From NCBI RefSeq assembly GCF_003012935.1, contig NZ_PUDR01000005.1:1-64000 (forward strand): a DNA stretch of 64,000 bases, written 5' to 3'. Below, in pieces: positions 39,294 to 52,661 of this stretch. The DNA is from Pannonibacter carbonis (lineage in GTDB: Bacteria > Pseudomonadota > Alphaproteobacteria > Rhizobiales > Stappiaceae). The notes beneath the pieces are model-generated. The model saw only the letters and a program-made list of their open reading frames with translations. It searched no databases and had not been told where the DNA came from. The position numbers and the translations under genes are program-made. Each line of letters opens with the position of its first letter. The stretch's first letter is position 1.

Positions 39294-39552
39294 TTACTTC
39301 CCCTTGGTCATCCATAACCAGAGCTAAGGGGACAGGCTGAACGAAATCTTAAAATAATAAGTTGCATCGTAAAAATTGGCAGTGAGTTGTAAGGCGAGCG
39401 CGAAACAACTTCGAGCCTTTTGCTTGCACTCCCCTCCAGCACCGGACCTTTTCAGGCTGTGTTTTGAGCCGTGAAGCACTCCCATTCCGCGCGGTGATCT
39501 GTTAAAGGGGGCGCGAGCCGGCACAGGCCTTGTCCCTTGCGCAACGAAGCGG

Positions 39553-41757
39553 ATGCCCATGATCCCCAACGACATCAAGATCACCCCTGACCTCGTCGCG
39601 GCCCACGGGCTGAAGCCTGACGAATACCAGCGGATCCTCGACCTGATCGGCCGTGAGCCGACCTTCACGGAACTGGGCATCTTTTCCGCCATGTGGAACG
39701 AGCATTGCTCGTACAAGTCCTCCAAGAAGTGGCTGAAGACCTTGCCGATCACTGGCCCGCGCGTGGTCCAGGGCCCGGGCGAAAATGCCGGTGTGGTCGA
39801 CATCGGCGACGATGACGTGGTCGTCTTCAAGATGGAAAGCCATAACCACCCGTCCTACATCGAGCCCTACCAGGGCGCGGCGACCGGCGTCGGCGGCATC
39901 CTGCGCGACGTCTTCACCATGGGCGCGCGCCCTGTTGCCGCGATGAACGCGCTGCGCTTCGGCGCGCCGGACCATCCGCGCACCCGCCATCTCGTTTCGG
40001 GCGTCGTCGCTGGCGTCGGCGGCTATGGCAATTCCTTCGGCGTGCCGACGGTTGGCGGCGAGGTGGAGTTCCACGCCCGCTACAACGGCAACTGCCTCGT
40101 CAACGCCTTTGCAGCCGGTCTTGCCAAGAAGGACGGCATCTTCCTGTCCAAGGCGGAAGGCGTCGGCCTCCCGGTCGTCTATCTCGGCGCGAAGACGGGC
40201 CGTGACGGTGTCGGGGGCGCAACCATGGCCTCGGCCGAATTCGACGACAGCATCGAGGAAAAGCGCCCGACCGTTCAGGTGGGTGATCCCTTCACCGAAA
40301 AGTGCCTGCTGGAAGCCTGCCTTGAACTGATGGCGTCCGGCGCCGTCATTGCGATCCAGGACATGGGCGCGGCGGGCCTCACCTGCTCGGCCGTCGAGAT
40401 GGGCGCCAAGGGCGACCTCGGTATTGAACTCGACCTCGACAAGGTGCCGGTGCGCGAGGAGCGCATGACCGCCTACGAGATGATGCTGTCGGAAAGCCAG
40501 GAGCGCATGCTCATGGTGCTGCGGCCGGAGAAGGAAGAGGAAGCCAAGGCGATCTTTGTCAAGTGGGGCCTCGACTTCGCCGTCGTCGGCAAGACCACCG
40601 ACACGCTGCGCTTCATCATCAAGCACCAGGGCGAAGTTGTCGCCGACCTGCCGATCAAGGAACTCGGCGACGAGGCTCCCGAGTATGACCGGCCCTGGGT
40701 GGAAAGCCCGAAGCGTCCGCTTCTGGCCGCCAGCGATGTCGCCGCACCTGCGGACTATGCCGACGCGCTCTTGAGGCTCGTCGGCGGGGCCAATGGCTCG
40801 TCGCGCCGCTGGGTTTACGAACAGTATGACACCCTGATCCAGGGCAACACCGCCCAGCGTCCGGGCGGCGATGCGGGCGTCATCCGCGTCAACGCCGCCG
40901 GCAAGGGCCTCGCCTTCTCCGCCGACGTGACGCCGCGCTACTGCGAGGCCGATCCGGTCGAAGGCGGCAAGCAGGCCGTGGCCGAAGTCTGGCGCAACCT
41001 GACCGCCGTTGGCGCCGAGCCGCTCGCGATCACCGACAACCTCAACTTCGGCAACCCGGAAAAGCCGGAGATCATGGGCCAGTTCGTCGGCTGCATAAAA
41101 GGCATCGGCGAAGCCTGCCGCGCCCTCGACTTCCCCGTCGTCTCCGGCAACGTCTCGCTCTACAACGAGACTCACGGCCAGGCGATCCTCCCGACACCGG
41201 CCATCGCCGGTGTGGGCCTCCTGGACGATGTCACCAAGCGCGCCAGCATCGGCTTTGCCGAACCGGAAGAGGTGATCCTCCTGATCGGTGGGCACGGCAC
41301 CCATCTGGGCGCCAGCCAGTATCTTGCCGATATTCTGGGCCGGGAAGAAGGCGCTCCGCCGCCGGTGGATCTGGCCGCCGAGCGCCGCAACGGCGACCTC
41401 GTGCGGGAGTGGATCCGCGCCGGCCGGGTCAGCGCGGTGCATGACATCTCCTCCGGTGGCCTCGGTGTCGCTCTCGCTGAAATGGCGATGGCCGGCGATC
41501 TGGGGGCCAGCGTCAAGCTGGAAGGCCCCGCACATGCTACCCTGTTTGGCGAAGATCAAGGTCGGTATGTCGTGACTGTGGCAGAAGACGAGGCGGACGC
41601 GGCAATCGAGGATGGTCTGGACGCTGGGATCGACATCCAGCGGATCGGAACGACCGGCGGTACGGATTTGACTGTGGACGGGATCCTCACCATATCCGTT
41701 GCAAAGCTCCGTCAGGCGCATGAAGAATGGTTCCCTGCCTTCATGTCGGCGCGCTGA
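39553..41757 (+). CDS. purL: FGAM synthase large subunit PurL
   Basis: The 734-residue small-type PurL converts FGAR, ATP and ammonia to FGAM with PurQ and PurS. It shows [20 protein letters not shown] near the start, [31 protein letters not shown] and the C-terminal repeat [11 protein letters not shown]. The length is that of stand-alone PurL, which fits the separate purS and purQ. The start could be 39553 or the second Met at 39559. bolA and grxD follow on the same strand. Confidence 0.97.
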   Translation: MPMIPNDIKITPDLVAAHGLKPDEYQRILDLIGREPTFTELGIFSAMWNEHCSYKSSKKWLKTLPITGPRVVQGPGENAGVVDIGDDDVVVFKMESHNHPSYIEPYQGAATGVGGILRDVFTMGARPVAAMNALRFGAPDHPRTRHLVSGVVAGVGGYGNSFGVPTVGGEVEFHARYNGNCLVNAFAAGLAKKDGIFLSKAEGVGLPVVYLGAKTGRDGVGGATMASAEFDDSIEEKRPTVQVGDPFTEKCLLEACLELMASGAVIAIQDMGAAGLTCSAVEMGAKGDLGIELDLDKVPVREERMTAYEMMLSESQERMLMVLRPEKEEEAKAIFVKWGLDFAVVGKTTDTLRFIIKHQGEVVADLPIKELGDEAPEYDRPWVESPKRPLLAASDVAAPADYADALLRLVGGANGSSRRWVYEQYDTLIQGNTAQRPGGDAGVIRVNAAGKGLAFSADVTPRYCEADPVEGGKQAVAEVWRNLTAVGAEPLAITDNLNFGNPEKPEIMGQFVGCIKGIGEACRALDFPVVSGNVSLYNETHGQAILPTPAIAGVGLLDDVTKRASIGFAEPEEVILLIGGHGTHLGASQYLADILGREEGAPPPVDLAAERRNGDLVREWIRAGRVSAVHDISSGGLGVALAEMAMAGDLGASVKLEGPAHATLFGEDQGRYVVTVAEDEADAAIEDGLDAGIDIQRIGTTGGTDLTVDGILTISVAKLRQAHEEWFPAFMSAR

Positions 41758-41858
41758 CCCGGAGCAACCGGGCCGGCGATCCTGCCGGATAAGGAAATGC
41801 AAGCGCGGGCGGAGATGTGCCGCCCGGGCGGGAAGTCAAAGGGAAGAGGGCCAGACCG

Positions 41859-42092
41859 ATGCCGATGGACGCGAATGAAATCATCACCCTGATCAAGGCT
41901 GCCCTGCCAGATGCCACGATCGAGGTGCGCGATCTGGCTGGTGACGGTGACCACTATGCTGCAAACGTCGTCTCGGAAGCCTTCCGGGGCAAGAGCCGCG
42001 TGCAGCAGCATCAGATGGTCTACCAGGCGCTGAAGGGCAACATGGGCGGCACCTTGCACGCCCTCGCCCTTCAGACCAACGCGCCGGATTGA
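41859..42092 (+). CDS. BolA family protein (IbaG-like)
   Basis: The 77-residue protein has the BolA fold: [39 protein letters not shown] and [10 protein letters not shown]. BolA proteins bind monothiol glutaredoxins and handle [2Fe-2S] clusters. The grxD gene lies 73 bases downstream, which supports that partnership. ATG 41859 gives the family start; the frame opens earlier at 41817. Confidence 0.92.
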   Translation: MPMDANEIITLIKAALPDATIEVRDLAGDGDHYAANVVSEAFRGKSRVQQHQMVYQALKGNMGGTLHALALQTNAPD

Positions 42093-42165
42093 GCAAGACG
42101 ACAAAAGCCCCTGCAGACATTGTTCCAGGCCCCTTGAAGCGGCCCATGGAGACGAGGACCAAGCG

Positions 42166-42489
<324 letters not shown>

Positions 42490-42682
42490 TGCCGTAAGGG
42501 CAGAAACTTGTGGACCGGTCGTGCCCTGCGCGGCCGGTCTATTCATGCCCGGTAGGCAAATTTTGCCGACTCGTCTAACCTGAACATCAGGTGAATGCCG
42601 GGTTCAAGGTCAGTACAGTCGTGTACCGCCATTCTCCGTACCGGAAGCCGGCCATGAGGCCGGGCAACAGGGAGCGGGGACC

Positions 42683-42964
42683 ATGCTGAAGACCATCCGT
42701 TTTATCGCTTGCGCAACCTCAGTCGCTGCACTGGGTGCCGTCGCACTGGCTAACACTCCGAAGATCATCAAGGACGAAGAACTGACGCGGATCAATTGCG
42801 CCAAACTCACGCTGTTCGTGTCCGCGAACCGGGCTTCGGCAGATGATCTGTGCCGTCCGCATGGCGGCCTGGCCGCATCCGATGCCTCCCCAAGCAACGA
42901 GGGTCTCGTTATCCTCGTGCGCAACACGCCTGTTGGCGGTTTCAAGGGCCGGTCGGGATCCTGA
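42683..42964 (+). CDS. Small exported protein of unknown function
   Basis: I do not recognise the family. The 93-residue product has a signal peptide (hydrophobic residues 6-22, likely cut after ALA-N) and a mature part with two cysteines, in INCAKLTLFV and DDLCRPHGG, that could form a disulfide. It is single, with its own 190-base upstream gap. GGGAGCGGGG before ATG 42683 serves as a ribosome site. It is convergent with ttcA, 4 bases away. Confidence 0.65.
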   Translation: MLKTIRFIACATSVAALGAVALANTPKIIKDEELTRINCAKLTLFVSANRASADDLCRPHGGLAASDASPSNEGLVILVRNTPVGGFKGRSGS

Positions 42965-42968
42965 GCCG

Positions 42969-43928
42969 TTACAGATCGCCGAACAAATTCGCGGCCATCG
43001 CCAAGCCGGCGCCGCAGGGCTCCTCCGCTTCCCGGGACGCCTTGCCATTGGCAGCATCGGGCCGGACAGCCGGAAAGTCGAACAGCGACCTGTCAAGTAA
43101 ATGCGACGGCCGCGTATGGGCCAGCGCCCGCGCCATGACGCCGAGACGGCCCGGAGACGCACGTTCCCAGTCCATCAGCATGCGCTTGACCTCTTCGCGC
43201 TGCAGACCATCCTGCGAGCCGCAGAGATTGCAGGGAATGATCGGGAACTGCATGCCGGCGGCGTACTTCGCCACATCGCTTTCCGCGCAATAGGCAAGCG
43301 GCCGCAACACCAGGATATCCCCCTCGTCATTCACCAGCTTCGGCGGCATTGATGCCAGTCGCCCGCCGTGGAACAGGTTCATGAAGAAGGTCTCGAGGAT
43401 ATCCTCGCGGTGATGCCCCAGCACGATGGCCTCGCAGCCCTGCTCCCGCGCGATACGGTAGAGAATGCCGCGGCGCAAGCGTGAGCACAGCGAGCAATAG
43501 GTCTTGTGCGCCGGGATCTTCGACGTGACGATGGAATAGGTATCCTCACGCACGATGAGGTTCTCGATGCCGTTCTTCTCGAAGAAGGCCGGCAATATCT
43601 CGGGCGGGAAACCAGGCTGCGCCTGATCGAGATTGCAGGCCAGCAGATCTACCGGCAGCAACCCGCGCCACTTCAGGTCCATCAACACGGCGAGCAACGT
43701 GTAGCTGTCCTTGCCGCCCGACAGGCAGACCAGCCATCTGGGGCGCTTCAGATGCGCATCCGGCGACACCATGCCGTAGTCATCGATGGCCTGGCGCACC
43801 TCACGCAGCAGCCGTTTGCGCAGCTTCTTGAACTCGACGGATGACGGCGCGGCGCGCAGCATCGCCGGGCAATCGGCATCGATGGCTTCCTCCGCCTCCA
43901 GCATCTGGCTTTCGGGTGCAGTGGTCAT
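42969..43928 (-). CDS. ttcA: tRNA 2-thiocytidine synthetase TtcA
   Basis: TtcA thiolates C32 of certain tRNAs using ATP and an iron-sulfur cluster. The 319-residue protein has the PP-loop [12 protein letters not shown], the cluster-binding [12 protein letters not shown] and later CNLCGSQDG, and the [20 protein letters not shown] region. The length is typical. It is a single minus-strand gene with a GC-rich upstream gap to 44034. Confidence 0.95.
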   Translation of the reverse strand: MTTAPESQMLEAEEAIDADCPAMLRAAPSSVEFKKLRKRLLREVRQAIDDYGMVSPDAHLKRPRWLVCLSGGKDSYTLLAVLMDLKWRGLLPVDLLACNLDQAQPGFPPEILPAFFEKNGIENLIVREDTYSIVTSKIPAHKTYCSLCSRLRRGILYRIAREQGCEAIVLGHHREDILETFFMNLFHGGRLASMPPKLVNDEGDILVLRPLAYCAESDVAKYAAGMQFPIIPCNLCGSQDGLQREEVKRMLMDWERASPGRLGVMARALAHTRPSHLLDRSLFDFPAVRPDAANGKASREAEEPCGAGLAMAANLFGDL

Positions 43929-44034
43929 GTCGGGTCTCGGTCCTGATCCGGCGCGGCTGTCGCGGCCCGGTATTTGAGGCTGCTATGCCGCCCCACTCCG
44001 GCTTTGTAAAGGGCGCGGTGGGCAGGAGTTGGGC

Positions 44035-44064
44035 GAAAAAGAAAGGCCGCCCGGTGGGGCGGCC
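44035..44064 (-). terminator. Rho-independent terminator of binding-protein gene
   Basis: GGCCGCCC (44045-44052) pairs with GGGCGGCC (44057-44064) around GGTG. On the minus strand it is followed by TTTCTTTTT. It ends the gene with stop at 44125. Confidence 0.85.
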
Positions 44065-44124
44065 AGTTGAGGGGAGTCTTGGGAGACTGCAGATGGAAGT
44101 CAGGCAAGTGAAAGTCAGACGGCC

Positions 44125-44832
44125 TTACTGGTATTTGGCAACGATTGCGGCCTGGGTGCCGTCGTCAATCATCGACTTCAGGGCACCGCGCATCTTGTCG
44201 AGGGCAGCGGCATCGGTGCCCAGATTGCAGGCCATCGACAGGGTCGTCTCGTTGAGAACAAAGGCCTCCTCGACCGGCGCCCCTGTCTTTTTCAGGCTGT
44301 CGAAATAGGAGCCGGACACAGCGACCAGGTCAACGCGCCCGGCGTCGAGCTTCTTCAGGGTCTGCTCCAGGTTGTTGGCCGGATCAATCTTTGGGAACCC
44401 GGAGGTCTTTAGAAGATCCTCGGTGTAATCCTTGGCCTGTGTGCCGATGCTGTAAGACTTGGCCTCGTCAACATTCGCCGGAGCAATCGACGAACCGGCC
44501 TTGCGGATCAGCAGGGTGCGATCAACGAACAGCGGCTCGACCCAGGCAAAGCGCTTGTCACGTTCGGCGCTGTGCGAGGCGGTAAAGACGCAGGTGTTGG
44601 CATCCTTCTCAGCCAGACCGATGGCGCGGGACCACTGCATCATTTCGGCCTTGTAAGGCACGTCGGCGCGCTTCATCAGCTCAAACACCTGATCTGCGCC
44701 GATACCGGCAATCTTGTCACCTTCCATGAAGTTGTAAGGCTTGTAATCTTCCGTCGTGAGCGTGATTTCCGCTGCGTTCGACGAACCTACAAAGCAAACA
44801 AGAGCGATCGCGGAGAGCAGGATTTTCTTCAT
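44125..44832 (-). CDS. Polar amino acid-type periplasmic solute-binding protein
   Basis: The 235-residue protein has a signal peptide (MKKILLSAIALVCFVGSSNA) and an SBP_bac_3 fold: ITLTTEDYKPYNFMEGDKIA, SHSAERDKRFAWVEPLF and YSIGTQAKDYTEDLL. It would bind an amino acid or similar small molecule. No transporter genes adjoin it. The start at 44832 (AGAGG upstream) is chosen over 44868. The 200-base gap upstream, shared with the divergent protease gene, is comparatively AT-rich. Confidence 0.88.
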   Translation of the reverse strand: MKKILLSAIALVCFVGSSNAAEITLTTEDYKPYNFMEGDKIAGIGADQVFELMKRADVPYKAEMMQWSRAIGLAEKDANTCVFTASHSAERDKRFAWVEPLFVDRTLLIRKAGSSIAPANVDEAKSYSIGTQAKDYTEDLLKTSGFPKIDPANNLEQTLKKLDAGRVDLVAVSGSYFDSLKKTGAPVEEAFVLNETTLSMACNLGTDAAALDKMRGALKSMIDDGTQAAIVAKYQ

Positions 44833-45032
44833 TCTGTATGACCTCTGGCAGTTTTTCCGCACACACACGCGCGGTGTTTATGAAATAACCCTGCGTCAGA
44901 ATTATTACCTGCACCTTACTGAAACCAGTGACACAAGAGGGTTTCAGCATGAATTTCGCCACCCTGTTAGGCTTGAGGTCATTTCCATGCGAGATGGTAA
45001 GCAGTGGTTTTCAAAGTCGCGAGCAATTCGAC

Positions 45033-45758
45033 ATGACTTATTGCCTTGGCATTCTCCTAGAGCGCGGCCTGCTTCTGGCGTCCGATTCGCGCACCAATGC
45101 CGGCGTGGACCAGATCGCGACAGTTTCGAAGCTGGCCATCTTTGCAACGCCGGACGAGCGCCTGATGACCGTGTTGTCTGCCGGCAACCTTGCAACCACC
45201 CAGGCGGTCATCTCGGCGCTGCGCCAGGCCTATGGCACCGGCGACATGCAACGAGACCTCGCCCTGTCCGGATCCCTCTTCGATGCAGCCCAGAAGATCG
45301 GTGACTGCCTGCGGGACGTGCTGGCGCGGGAAGCCAGCTTCGTGCATCCCTATGGTGACCCCTCCGCCTCGTTTCTGCTCGGCGGCCAGATCCGTGGCGA
45401 GGATCGACGGCTGTTCCAGATCTATTCCGCCGGCAATTTCATGGAAGCCTCGGAACGCACGCCTTTCCTGCAGATCGGCGAGACCAAATACGGCAAGCCG
45501 ATCCTCGACCGACTGCTGCGGCATGACACCAGCCTTGAGGAAGCAGCCAAGCTGACGTTGCTGTCCTTCGACGCGACCATGCGCTCCAACCTGTCGGTCG
45601 GGGCACCGATCGATCTGCTGCTTTATGAGAATGGATCATTGGAGGCGCAGCGGCTTCGCTCCTTCGACGAGGGCGATGCCTATCTGACGCAACTGCGTGA
45701 GGGCTATGCCGAAGGCCTGACACGCATCGTCAACGCCCTGCCGCCCCCCGAACTGTAA
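45033..45758 (+). CDS. Anbu-type proteasome-like protease
   Basis: The 241-residue protein is a bacterial proteasome homologue of the Anbu (BPH) family. It starts MTYCLGILLERGLLLASDSR followed by TNAGVD, so removal of Met exposes the catalytic Thr. A conserved Lys lies in ATVSKLAIF, and the family SFLLGGQIRGEDRRLFQIY and DTSLEEAAKL stretches follow. The frame opens at 44928, but only ATG 45033 puts Thr at position 2. The transglutaminase, alpha-E and ATP-grasp genes that often accompany Anbu are absent here. Confidence 0.9.
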   Translation: MTYCLGILLERGLLLASDSRTNAGVDQIATVSKLAIFATPDERLMTVLSAGNLATTQAVISALRQAYGTGDMQRDLALSGSLFDAAQKIGDCLRDVLAREASFVHPYGDPSASFLLGGQIRGEDRRLFQIYSAGNFMEASERTPFLQIGETKYGKPILDRLLRHDTSLEEAAKLTLLSFDATMRSNLSVGAPIDLLLYENGSLEAQRLRSFDEGDAYLTQLREGYAEGLTRIVNALPPPEL

Positions 45759-45769
45759 TCCGAACGCAA

Positions 45770-45795
45770 AAAGGCCGGGCGATTGCCCGGCCTTT
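45770..45795. terminator. Bidirectional terminator between Anbu and rpsD
   Basis: AAAGGCCGGGC (45770-45780) pairs perfectly with GCCCGGCCTTT (45785-45795) around GATT. A- and T-rich ends on both sides let it serve both convergent genes. Confidence 0.88.
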
Positions 45796-45819
45796 CCGTA
45801 AGTCTGAGGACCAGACCGA

Positions 45820-46437
45820 TCAGCGCGAATAGAATTCGACGATCAGGTTCGGTTCCATCTGGACCGGGTACGGCACTTCGTTGAAGGCCGGGACGCGGTT
45901 CAGCTTGACGGTCATCTTGCCGTGGTCGACTTCCAGGTACTCCGGAACGTCACGCTCGGACGACTGGGTCGCCTCGATGACCAGGGCCATCTGCTTGGAG
46001 CGGTCGCGGACCTCGATGAGGTCGCCCGGACGGCAACGGTAGCTGCCGATGGTGACGCGCTTGCCATTGACCTTGACGTGGCCATGGTTGACGAACTGAC
46101 GGGCTGCGAAGACGGTCGGGACCAGCTTGGCGCGGTAGACAATCGCGTCGAGACGGCGCTCCAGCAGACCAATCAGGTTCTCGGAGCTGTCACCCTTCAT
46201 GCGCGACGCTTCGACGTAGGTCTTGTGGAACTGCTTCTCAGAGATGTTGCCGTAGTAGCCCTTGAGCTTCTGCTTGGCGCGCAGCTGCACGCCGAAGTCG
46301 GACATCTTGCCCTTGCGGCGCTGACCGTGCTGGCCCGGGCCGTATTCACGCTTGTTGACCGGGCTCTTCGGGCGACCCCAGATGTTTTCGCCCATGCGGC
46401 GGTCGATCTTGTACTTAACGCTGTGGCGCTTCGACAT
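45820..46437 (-). CDS. rpsD: Small ribosomal subunit protein uS4
   Basis: The 205-residue protein S4 nucleates 30S assembly on 16S rRNA. It begins [20 protein letters not shown] and carries [20 protein letters not shown], the usual alphaproteobacterial form, and an S4 RNA-binding domain around [18 protein letters not shown] and [10 protein letters not shown]. It is a lone gene, as usual in this class, with a 226-base leader region upstream in which I see no defined structure. Confidence 0.98.
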   Translation of the reverse strand: MSKRHSVKYKIDRRMGENIWGRPKSPVNKREYGPGQHGQRRKGKMSDFGVQLRAKQKLKGYYGNISEKQFHKTYVEASRMKGDSSENLIGLLERRLDAIVYRAKLVPTVFAARQFVNHGHVKVNGKRVTIGSYRCRPGDLIEVRDRSKQMALVIEATQSSERDVPEYLEVDHGKMTVKLNRVPAFNEVPYPVQMEPNLIVEFYSR

Positions 46438-46663
46438 CGCTGTTTCCTTTGTCGTTTGGCTCGTTTTTTAAGGAAACGCGCCCTCCTTTATCGGATCCGC
46501 CTCGACATTTGCCAAAGCGATCTGATCGACAGGGGTCCAGCTGAACTGCGCCGGCTGGAAAATCCCCACGGGTGCGTGGACCGACAGGGCAAGCCCCGTA
46601 CGGATCGCGGGTCAATAGACGAGACGACCGGGATTGTCAAACGCGCGGACATGGCCTCCGCAC

Positions 46664-46684
46664 GAAAAAAGCCGGAAATCCGGC
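46664..46684 (-). terminator. Rho-independent terminator of murI
   Basis: GCCGGA (46671-46676) pairs with TCCGGC (46679-46684). On the minus strand it is followed by TTTTTT. It lies 7 bases after the murI stop. Confidence 0.75.
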
Positions 46685-46690
46685 CATTTT

Positions 46691-47479
46691 CTAAACCAGG
46701 GGCGACAGACCAAAGCCCTGGACCAGGCGCCGGGTGGCAAAATCCGGCGCATCGGAGGTGAACACGACACGGTCCGGACGGGAATCGGCCTTGAGCCGGT
46801 CCAGCGCTGGCACCAACCGGCGCGCCTGCCGGGCAATTGCCTCTGCCGGATCGAGCCAGTCGACCGGCCAGGGCGCGAGACGGCGGAACACATTCACCAG
46901 GAACGGATAATGGGTGCAGGCCAGAACGACGATGTCGGTGCGTGCGCCTTCCCGCTCCTGGAAGCAGCCGGAAAACTCGGCCCGGACATCGTCGTCGGTC
47001 AGCGTCTCGCCGCGAATATAAGCCTCCGCCATGCTGGCGAGCTTCGGCGAGCCGACGAGCTGCACATGGCATTGGCTGGCGAAAGACTGGATCAGGTCCC
47101 GGGTATAGGCCCGCTTGACCGTGCCAGGCGTTGCCAGCACGGAGATAAGGCCCGAGCGGGTGCGTTCCGCCGCCGGCTTGATCGCCGGCACCGTGCCGAC
47201 AAAGACCGTGCCGGGAAAAGCAGCCCGCAGATCGGCACCTGCCAGCGTGAAGGCGGTGTTGCAGGCCACCACCGCCACCTCCGGATCGAACCTGTGCAGG
47301 AGGTCCTTGAACAGCGACAGAAGCCGCGCCTTCAGCGCCTCTTCTTCCCAGCCGCCATAGGGAAAGCCGGCATCATCGGCGACATAGACGAAACTGCGCT
47401 CCGGCATGAGCACGCGCGCCTCGCGCAGGACCGTCAACCCGCCGATACCGGAATCGAACAGGAGGACGGGCCGGCTCAT
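46691..47479 (-). CDS. murI: Glutamate racemase
   Basis: MurI makes D-glutamate for peptidoglycan. The 262-residue enzyme has [16 protein letters not shown] at the start and the two catalytic cysteine motifs VACNTAFTL and [12 protein letters not shown] 47479 is chosen because it gives this start and overlaps the trmJ stop as ATGA; the frame itself runs further upstream antisense-free but out of frame with the methyltransferase. Confidence 0.94.
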   Translation of the reverse strand: MSRPVLLFDSGIGGLTVLREARVLMPERSFVYVADDAGFPYGGWEEEALKARLLSLFKDLLHRFDPEVAVVACNTAFTLAGADLRAAFPGTVFVGTVPAIKPAAERTRSGLISVLATPGTVKRAYTRDLIQSFASQCHVQLVGSPKLASMAEAYIRGETLTDDDVRAEFSGCFQEREGARTDIVVLACTHYPFLVNVFRRLAPWPVDWLDPAEAIARQARRLVPALDRLKADSRPDRVVFTSDAPDFATRRLVQGFGLSPLV

Positions 47480-48309
47480 TGGTCTGGTGTCTCCGTCTGC
47501 GGCTCGGTCGCGGCAGCGTCCTGATCCTTGCGCGGACGTGTCGGCCGGCCTTCCAGCGCGGCGATGATGCCGCGCAGGGTCTTCACTTCCTGATCGGTCA
47601 GCTCGGCCTTCTGGAAGATGTTGCGGATGTTGCGCACGATATGCGGCCGCCGTTCCACCGGACGGAAGAAGGTGACCCGGTCGAGGGCCCCCTCCAGATG
47701 CTCGAAGAAGCGCAGCAGATCGTCCTTCTGCACCGGCGGATTGGCCTCCGTGTCGAGCACGAAAGGCAGGGCACCGTTGGTTGCCGTCTTGCGCCACTCA
47801 TAGGCGCAGACCAGCACCGCCTGGGCGATGTTGAGCGAGGCAAAATTCGGATCGACCGGCAGGGTGACAATAGCGTCAGCCAGCGCGACTTCCTCGTTGT
47901 TGAGGCCCCAGCGCTCGCGCCCGAAGATATAGCCGGTGGCAAGCCCCTGCGCGCCAAGGCCGGTGACCTTGGCCGCTGCCTCGTCGGGCCCCTGCACGGG
48001 CTTGGCGACCTCGCGTGAGCGCGCTGTGGTGGCATAGACGAAGGTCAGGTCAGCGATGGCCGCCTCGAGGCTGTCAAAGACCTGGACCTTGTCGATGACA
48101 TGGTCTGCGCGCGAGGCCGCAGCCCGGGCCTTCTCGCTCGGCCAGCCATCGCGCGGATTGACGATGCGCAGATCGGTCAGGCCAAAATTGGCCATGGCGC
48201 GGGCGGCGGTGCCGATGTTTTCGCCCAGCTGCGGCTCGCACAGGATCACTGCCGGCGGACGGACGTCGACGGTCAGGGCTTCATCGCGGATGTTTGCGTT
48301 TCGTGTCAT
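47476..48309 (-). CDS. trmJ: TrmH-family (TrmJ-like) RNA 2'-O-methyltransferase
   Basis: This 277-residue SPOUT methyltransferase most likely methylates the ribose of tRNA position 32. It has [20 protein letters not shown], the knot motifs [18 protein letters not shown] and [15 protein letters not shown], and a C-terminal helical extension. This is the TrmJ pattern. It overlaps murI by 4 bases, so the two are coupled. Confidence 0.9.
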   Translation of the reverse strand: MTRNANIRDEALTVDVRPPAVILCEPQLGENIGTAARAMANFGLTDLRIVNPRDGWPSEKARAAASRADHVIDKVQVFDSLEAAIADLTFVYATTARSREVAKPVQGPDEAAAKVTGLGAQGLATGYIFGRERWGLNNEEVALADAIVTLPVDPNFASLNIAQAVLVCAYEWRKTATNGALPFVLDTEANPPVQKDDLLRFFEHLEGALDRVTFFRPVERRPHIVRNIRNIFQKAELTDQEVKTLRGIIAALEGRPTRPRKDQDAAATEPQTETPDQ

Positions 48310-48482
48310 GATCTGCGGGATTTAGCGGATGTTTGCGGCAAACTCCAGCTCTTCGGCCAAAGAGCCACAAGCGCTGCTGCAAGGACAAATCCGACGGCGC
48401 TGATTGACGCCCGGAACAAGACGGAGCACCTTGCTTCCGTAACGGCAAACAAAGCAGCCACTAATCCAGGAGCGCGGTCAAC

Positions 48483-49436
48483 ATGGCGTCACTTGCAGCT
48501 ATGGCGAGGGAACTCCCGCGCTTGTTCATGTCGCTGATTGTTATTGCATTCCTGTCGGCTCAGCCGGCACTTGCACTCGAGTTCAAACCGCTCGGCGGTG
48601 TCGCAACATCGCGGGCAGCCGTCGTGGTCTGGGGAAGCGGCAGCTCGCAAAGGGTAGCAATCTTCATTCGCGGCCAGGACAACGCCTTGTGGTGGCAGGC
48701 CGGCAACGGAATGGGAGAGTGGTACGGCTGGGCCCGTATCGGCGGCTCGCTCAAGGGCGCACCGGCATGTGCCAACAACGGCCTTGGATCGGTCGTCTGC
48801 GCCGTTCGATGGGCCGATGACTCGGTGCAGTACACATCTTACGACATCAAGTCGGGCAAGTGGGCCGGGTTTACAAGCACGGGCGCTAAAGTCCTGTCTG
48901 ATCCGGACGTCATCCGACTGGACATGTTTGGGCAGCAGGCTCTCTTCATCTATGCGATCGGACGCGACAACCGCCTTTGGGAGTGGCGCAGTGACCGGCC
49001 CTGGCAGATGACCGCGCAAGACCGCTTCTACGATACGGCCCCGTCCTGCTCTGACATGAATGTTTCGCCGGTGCCTTGCCTCATGCGGAACCGCGACACA
49101 AAAAGCTTCGAATTCTTCGAGAACGCAAGCGCGGCCGCTATCGGAGCCTCGCCCCAGATCGAAACCCTGAAGCAAGCGATGATCACAAGGCCGGAGGTGT
49201 TTCGTGCTTCGCCCGTCCAGGGCGACTATTATGTGTTCTTCCGCAATTCATCAAATGAGATCACCGCGACGCGCCGGGCGGCCCCTGGAAACTGGAAGGC
49301 CCTGAAGCAACTACCCGGCAAGATCGCCCATGATCCAGGCTGCGCCCGTTTTCCGACCGGTCGGATCTGGTGCGCCATCGTCAACCAGGTCGGGGCCGTC
49401 ACCGCACTCGGGATCGATTCCGCAGACTTGAAGTAG
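48483..49436 (+). CDS. Secreted PLL-like lectin/beta-propeller protein
   Basis: The 317-residue product has a signal peptide (hydrophobic SLIVIAFLSAQPALA near 17-31). The mature part shows repeats of the type VAIFIRGQDNALWWQ then WARIGGSLKGAPAC, and LFIYAIGRDNRLWEWRSD, with paired cysteines. These resemble blades of PLL-type sugar-binding propellers. The family call is by pattern only and the ligand is unknown. AGGAG lies 10 bases before ATG 48483; a second start at 48528 is possible. It is single. Confidence 0.6.
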   Translation: MASLAAMARELPRLFMSLIVIAFLSAQPALALEFKPLGGVATSRAAVVVWGSGSSQRVAIFIRGQDNALWWQAGNGMGEWYGWARIGGSLKGAPACANNGLGSVVCAVRWADDSVQYTSYDIKSGKWAGFTSTGAKVLSDPDVIRLDMFGQQALFIYAIGRDNRLWEWRSDRPWQMTAQDRFYDTAPSCSDMNVSPVPCLMRNRDTKSFEFFENASAAAIGASPQIETLKQAMITRPEVFRASPVQGDYYVFFRNSSNEITATRRAAPGNWKALKQLPGKIAHDPGCARFPTGRIWCAIVNQVGAVTALGIDSADLK

Positions 49437-49605
49437 CGATCCAGGATGCCTGGCCTGGCAGGTCCATCTGGCCATTACAGTTACCAATGGCGAAATCAGG
49501 GGCTTGTCTTGACAATTTTCACGAGGATGTAACGTCTCGCAACTCATGGTGGATCCGACCGGGTCGCACATGCAGCCCGAAAAGGTGAAAGACGGAGCAA
49601 GATCA

Positions 49606-50166
49606 ATGAGCCATGACCAAGACCTCGAATCCATCGCGGCCCGCGTGCGGGAAAACTGGGGCTGGTTTGTTGCCCTCGGGGTCATCCTTGTGCTGGGCGG
49701 GCTCGTGATCATCGCCGCACCGCTGGCCGCGTCGATCGCAGTGACGCTGTTCATTGCAGCCGTGCTGGTCATCGGTGGGGCGATCCAGATCTATCAGTCG
49801 TTCAAGGTTCAGGGCTGGGCCGGTTTCCTGTGGTCGCTGATCACCGGTGCCATCGCCCTGGCTGGCGGCATCATCATCTACACCAACCCGCTCGCCGGAA
49901 CGCTGGCCCTCACGCTGGTTGTCGCCGCCGTCTTTGTGGCACAGGGCATTTCGCAGGTCGTCTTTGCCCTCCGCCTGCGGCCCCATGCCGGCTGGGTTTG
50001 GGTGCTGATCGCCGGTGTCGTCTCGCTCGCTGCCGGCGGCATGATCTGGGCGGAACTGCCCGCGTCGGCAGACTGGGCCCTCGGCCTGATGGCCGGCATC
50101 TCCATCCTGTTCAACGGCTGGAGCTATATCGCCATTGGCCTCGCCGCCCGCGCGACCGCCGAGTAA
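49606..50166 (+). CDS. HdeD family membrane protein
   Basis: The 186-residue protein has six hydrophobic helices and the HdeD pattern: NWGWFVALGVILVLGGLVII, then GGAIQIYQSFKVQGWAG and GISILFNGWSYIAIG. HdeD proteins are linked with acid stress in enterobacteria; a role here is not shown. ATG 49606 has GGAG about 10 bases upstream and a soluble N-terminus of 17 residues. The 260 bases downstream to icd contain a small palindrome, TTCTC-GATT-GAGAA, at 50354-50367. Confidence 0.87.
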   Translation: MSHDQDLESIAARVRENWGWFVALGVILVLGGLVIIAAPLAASIAVTLFIAAVLVIGGAIQIYQSFKVQGWAGFLWSLITGAIALAGGIIIYTNPLAGTLALTLVVAAVFVAQGISQVVFALRLRPHAGWVWVLIAGVVSLAAGGMIWAELPASADWALGLMAGISILFNGWSYIAIGLAARATAE

Positions 50167-50393
50167 TTCTCGTATGCCGGCCGGCGGCAGACGTCGCCGG
50201 CCTTCGTGATCCTGACGCATTTGCGAAGCGCGACCCGGCTTGCGGTCTGGCCTGCGGCTTTCGGTTGATTGCCTTTTCCCCCCTGTTTGCTAGAACACCC
50301 TGCAAAATGTTGCGGCTGCGCCTTCGCAAATATTGCGCACAACTGTATACGAGTTCTCGATTGAGAATCCGGGCCGAGCGCCCGCACAACTGA

Positions 50394-52637
<2,244 letters not shown>

Positions 52638-52661
52638 CATGCTCGTCTGCTGTTGAAACGG

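Noticed and set aside
50354..50367. TTCTC-GATT-GAGAA palindrome before icd as a specific regulator site
   Set aside because: The arms are only 5 bp and I know no regulator with that exact site; kept only as a remark under HdeD.
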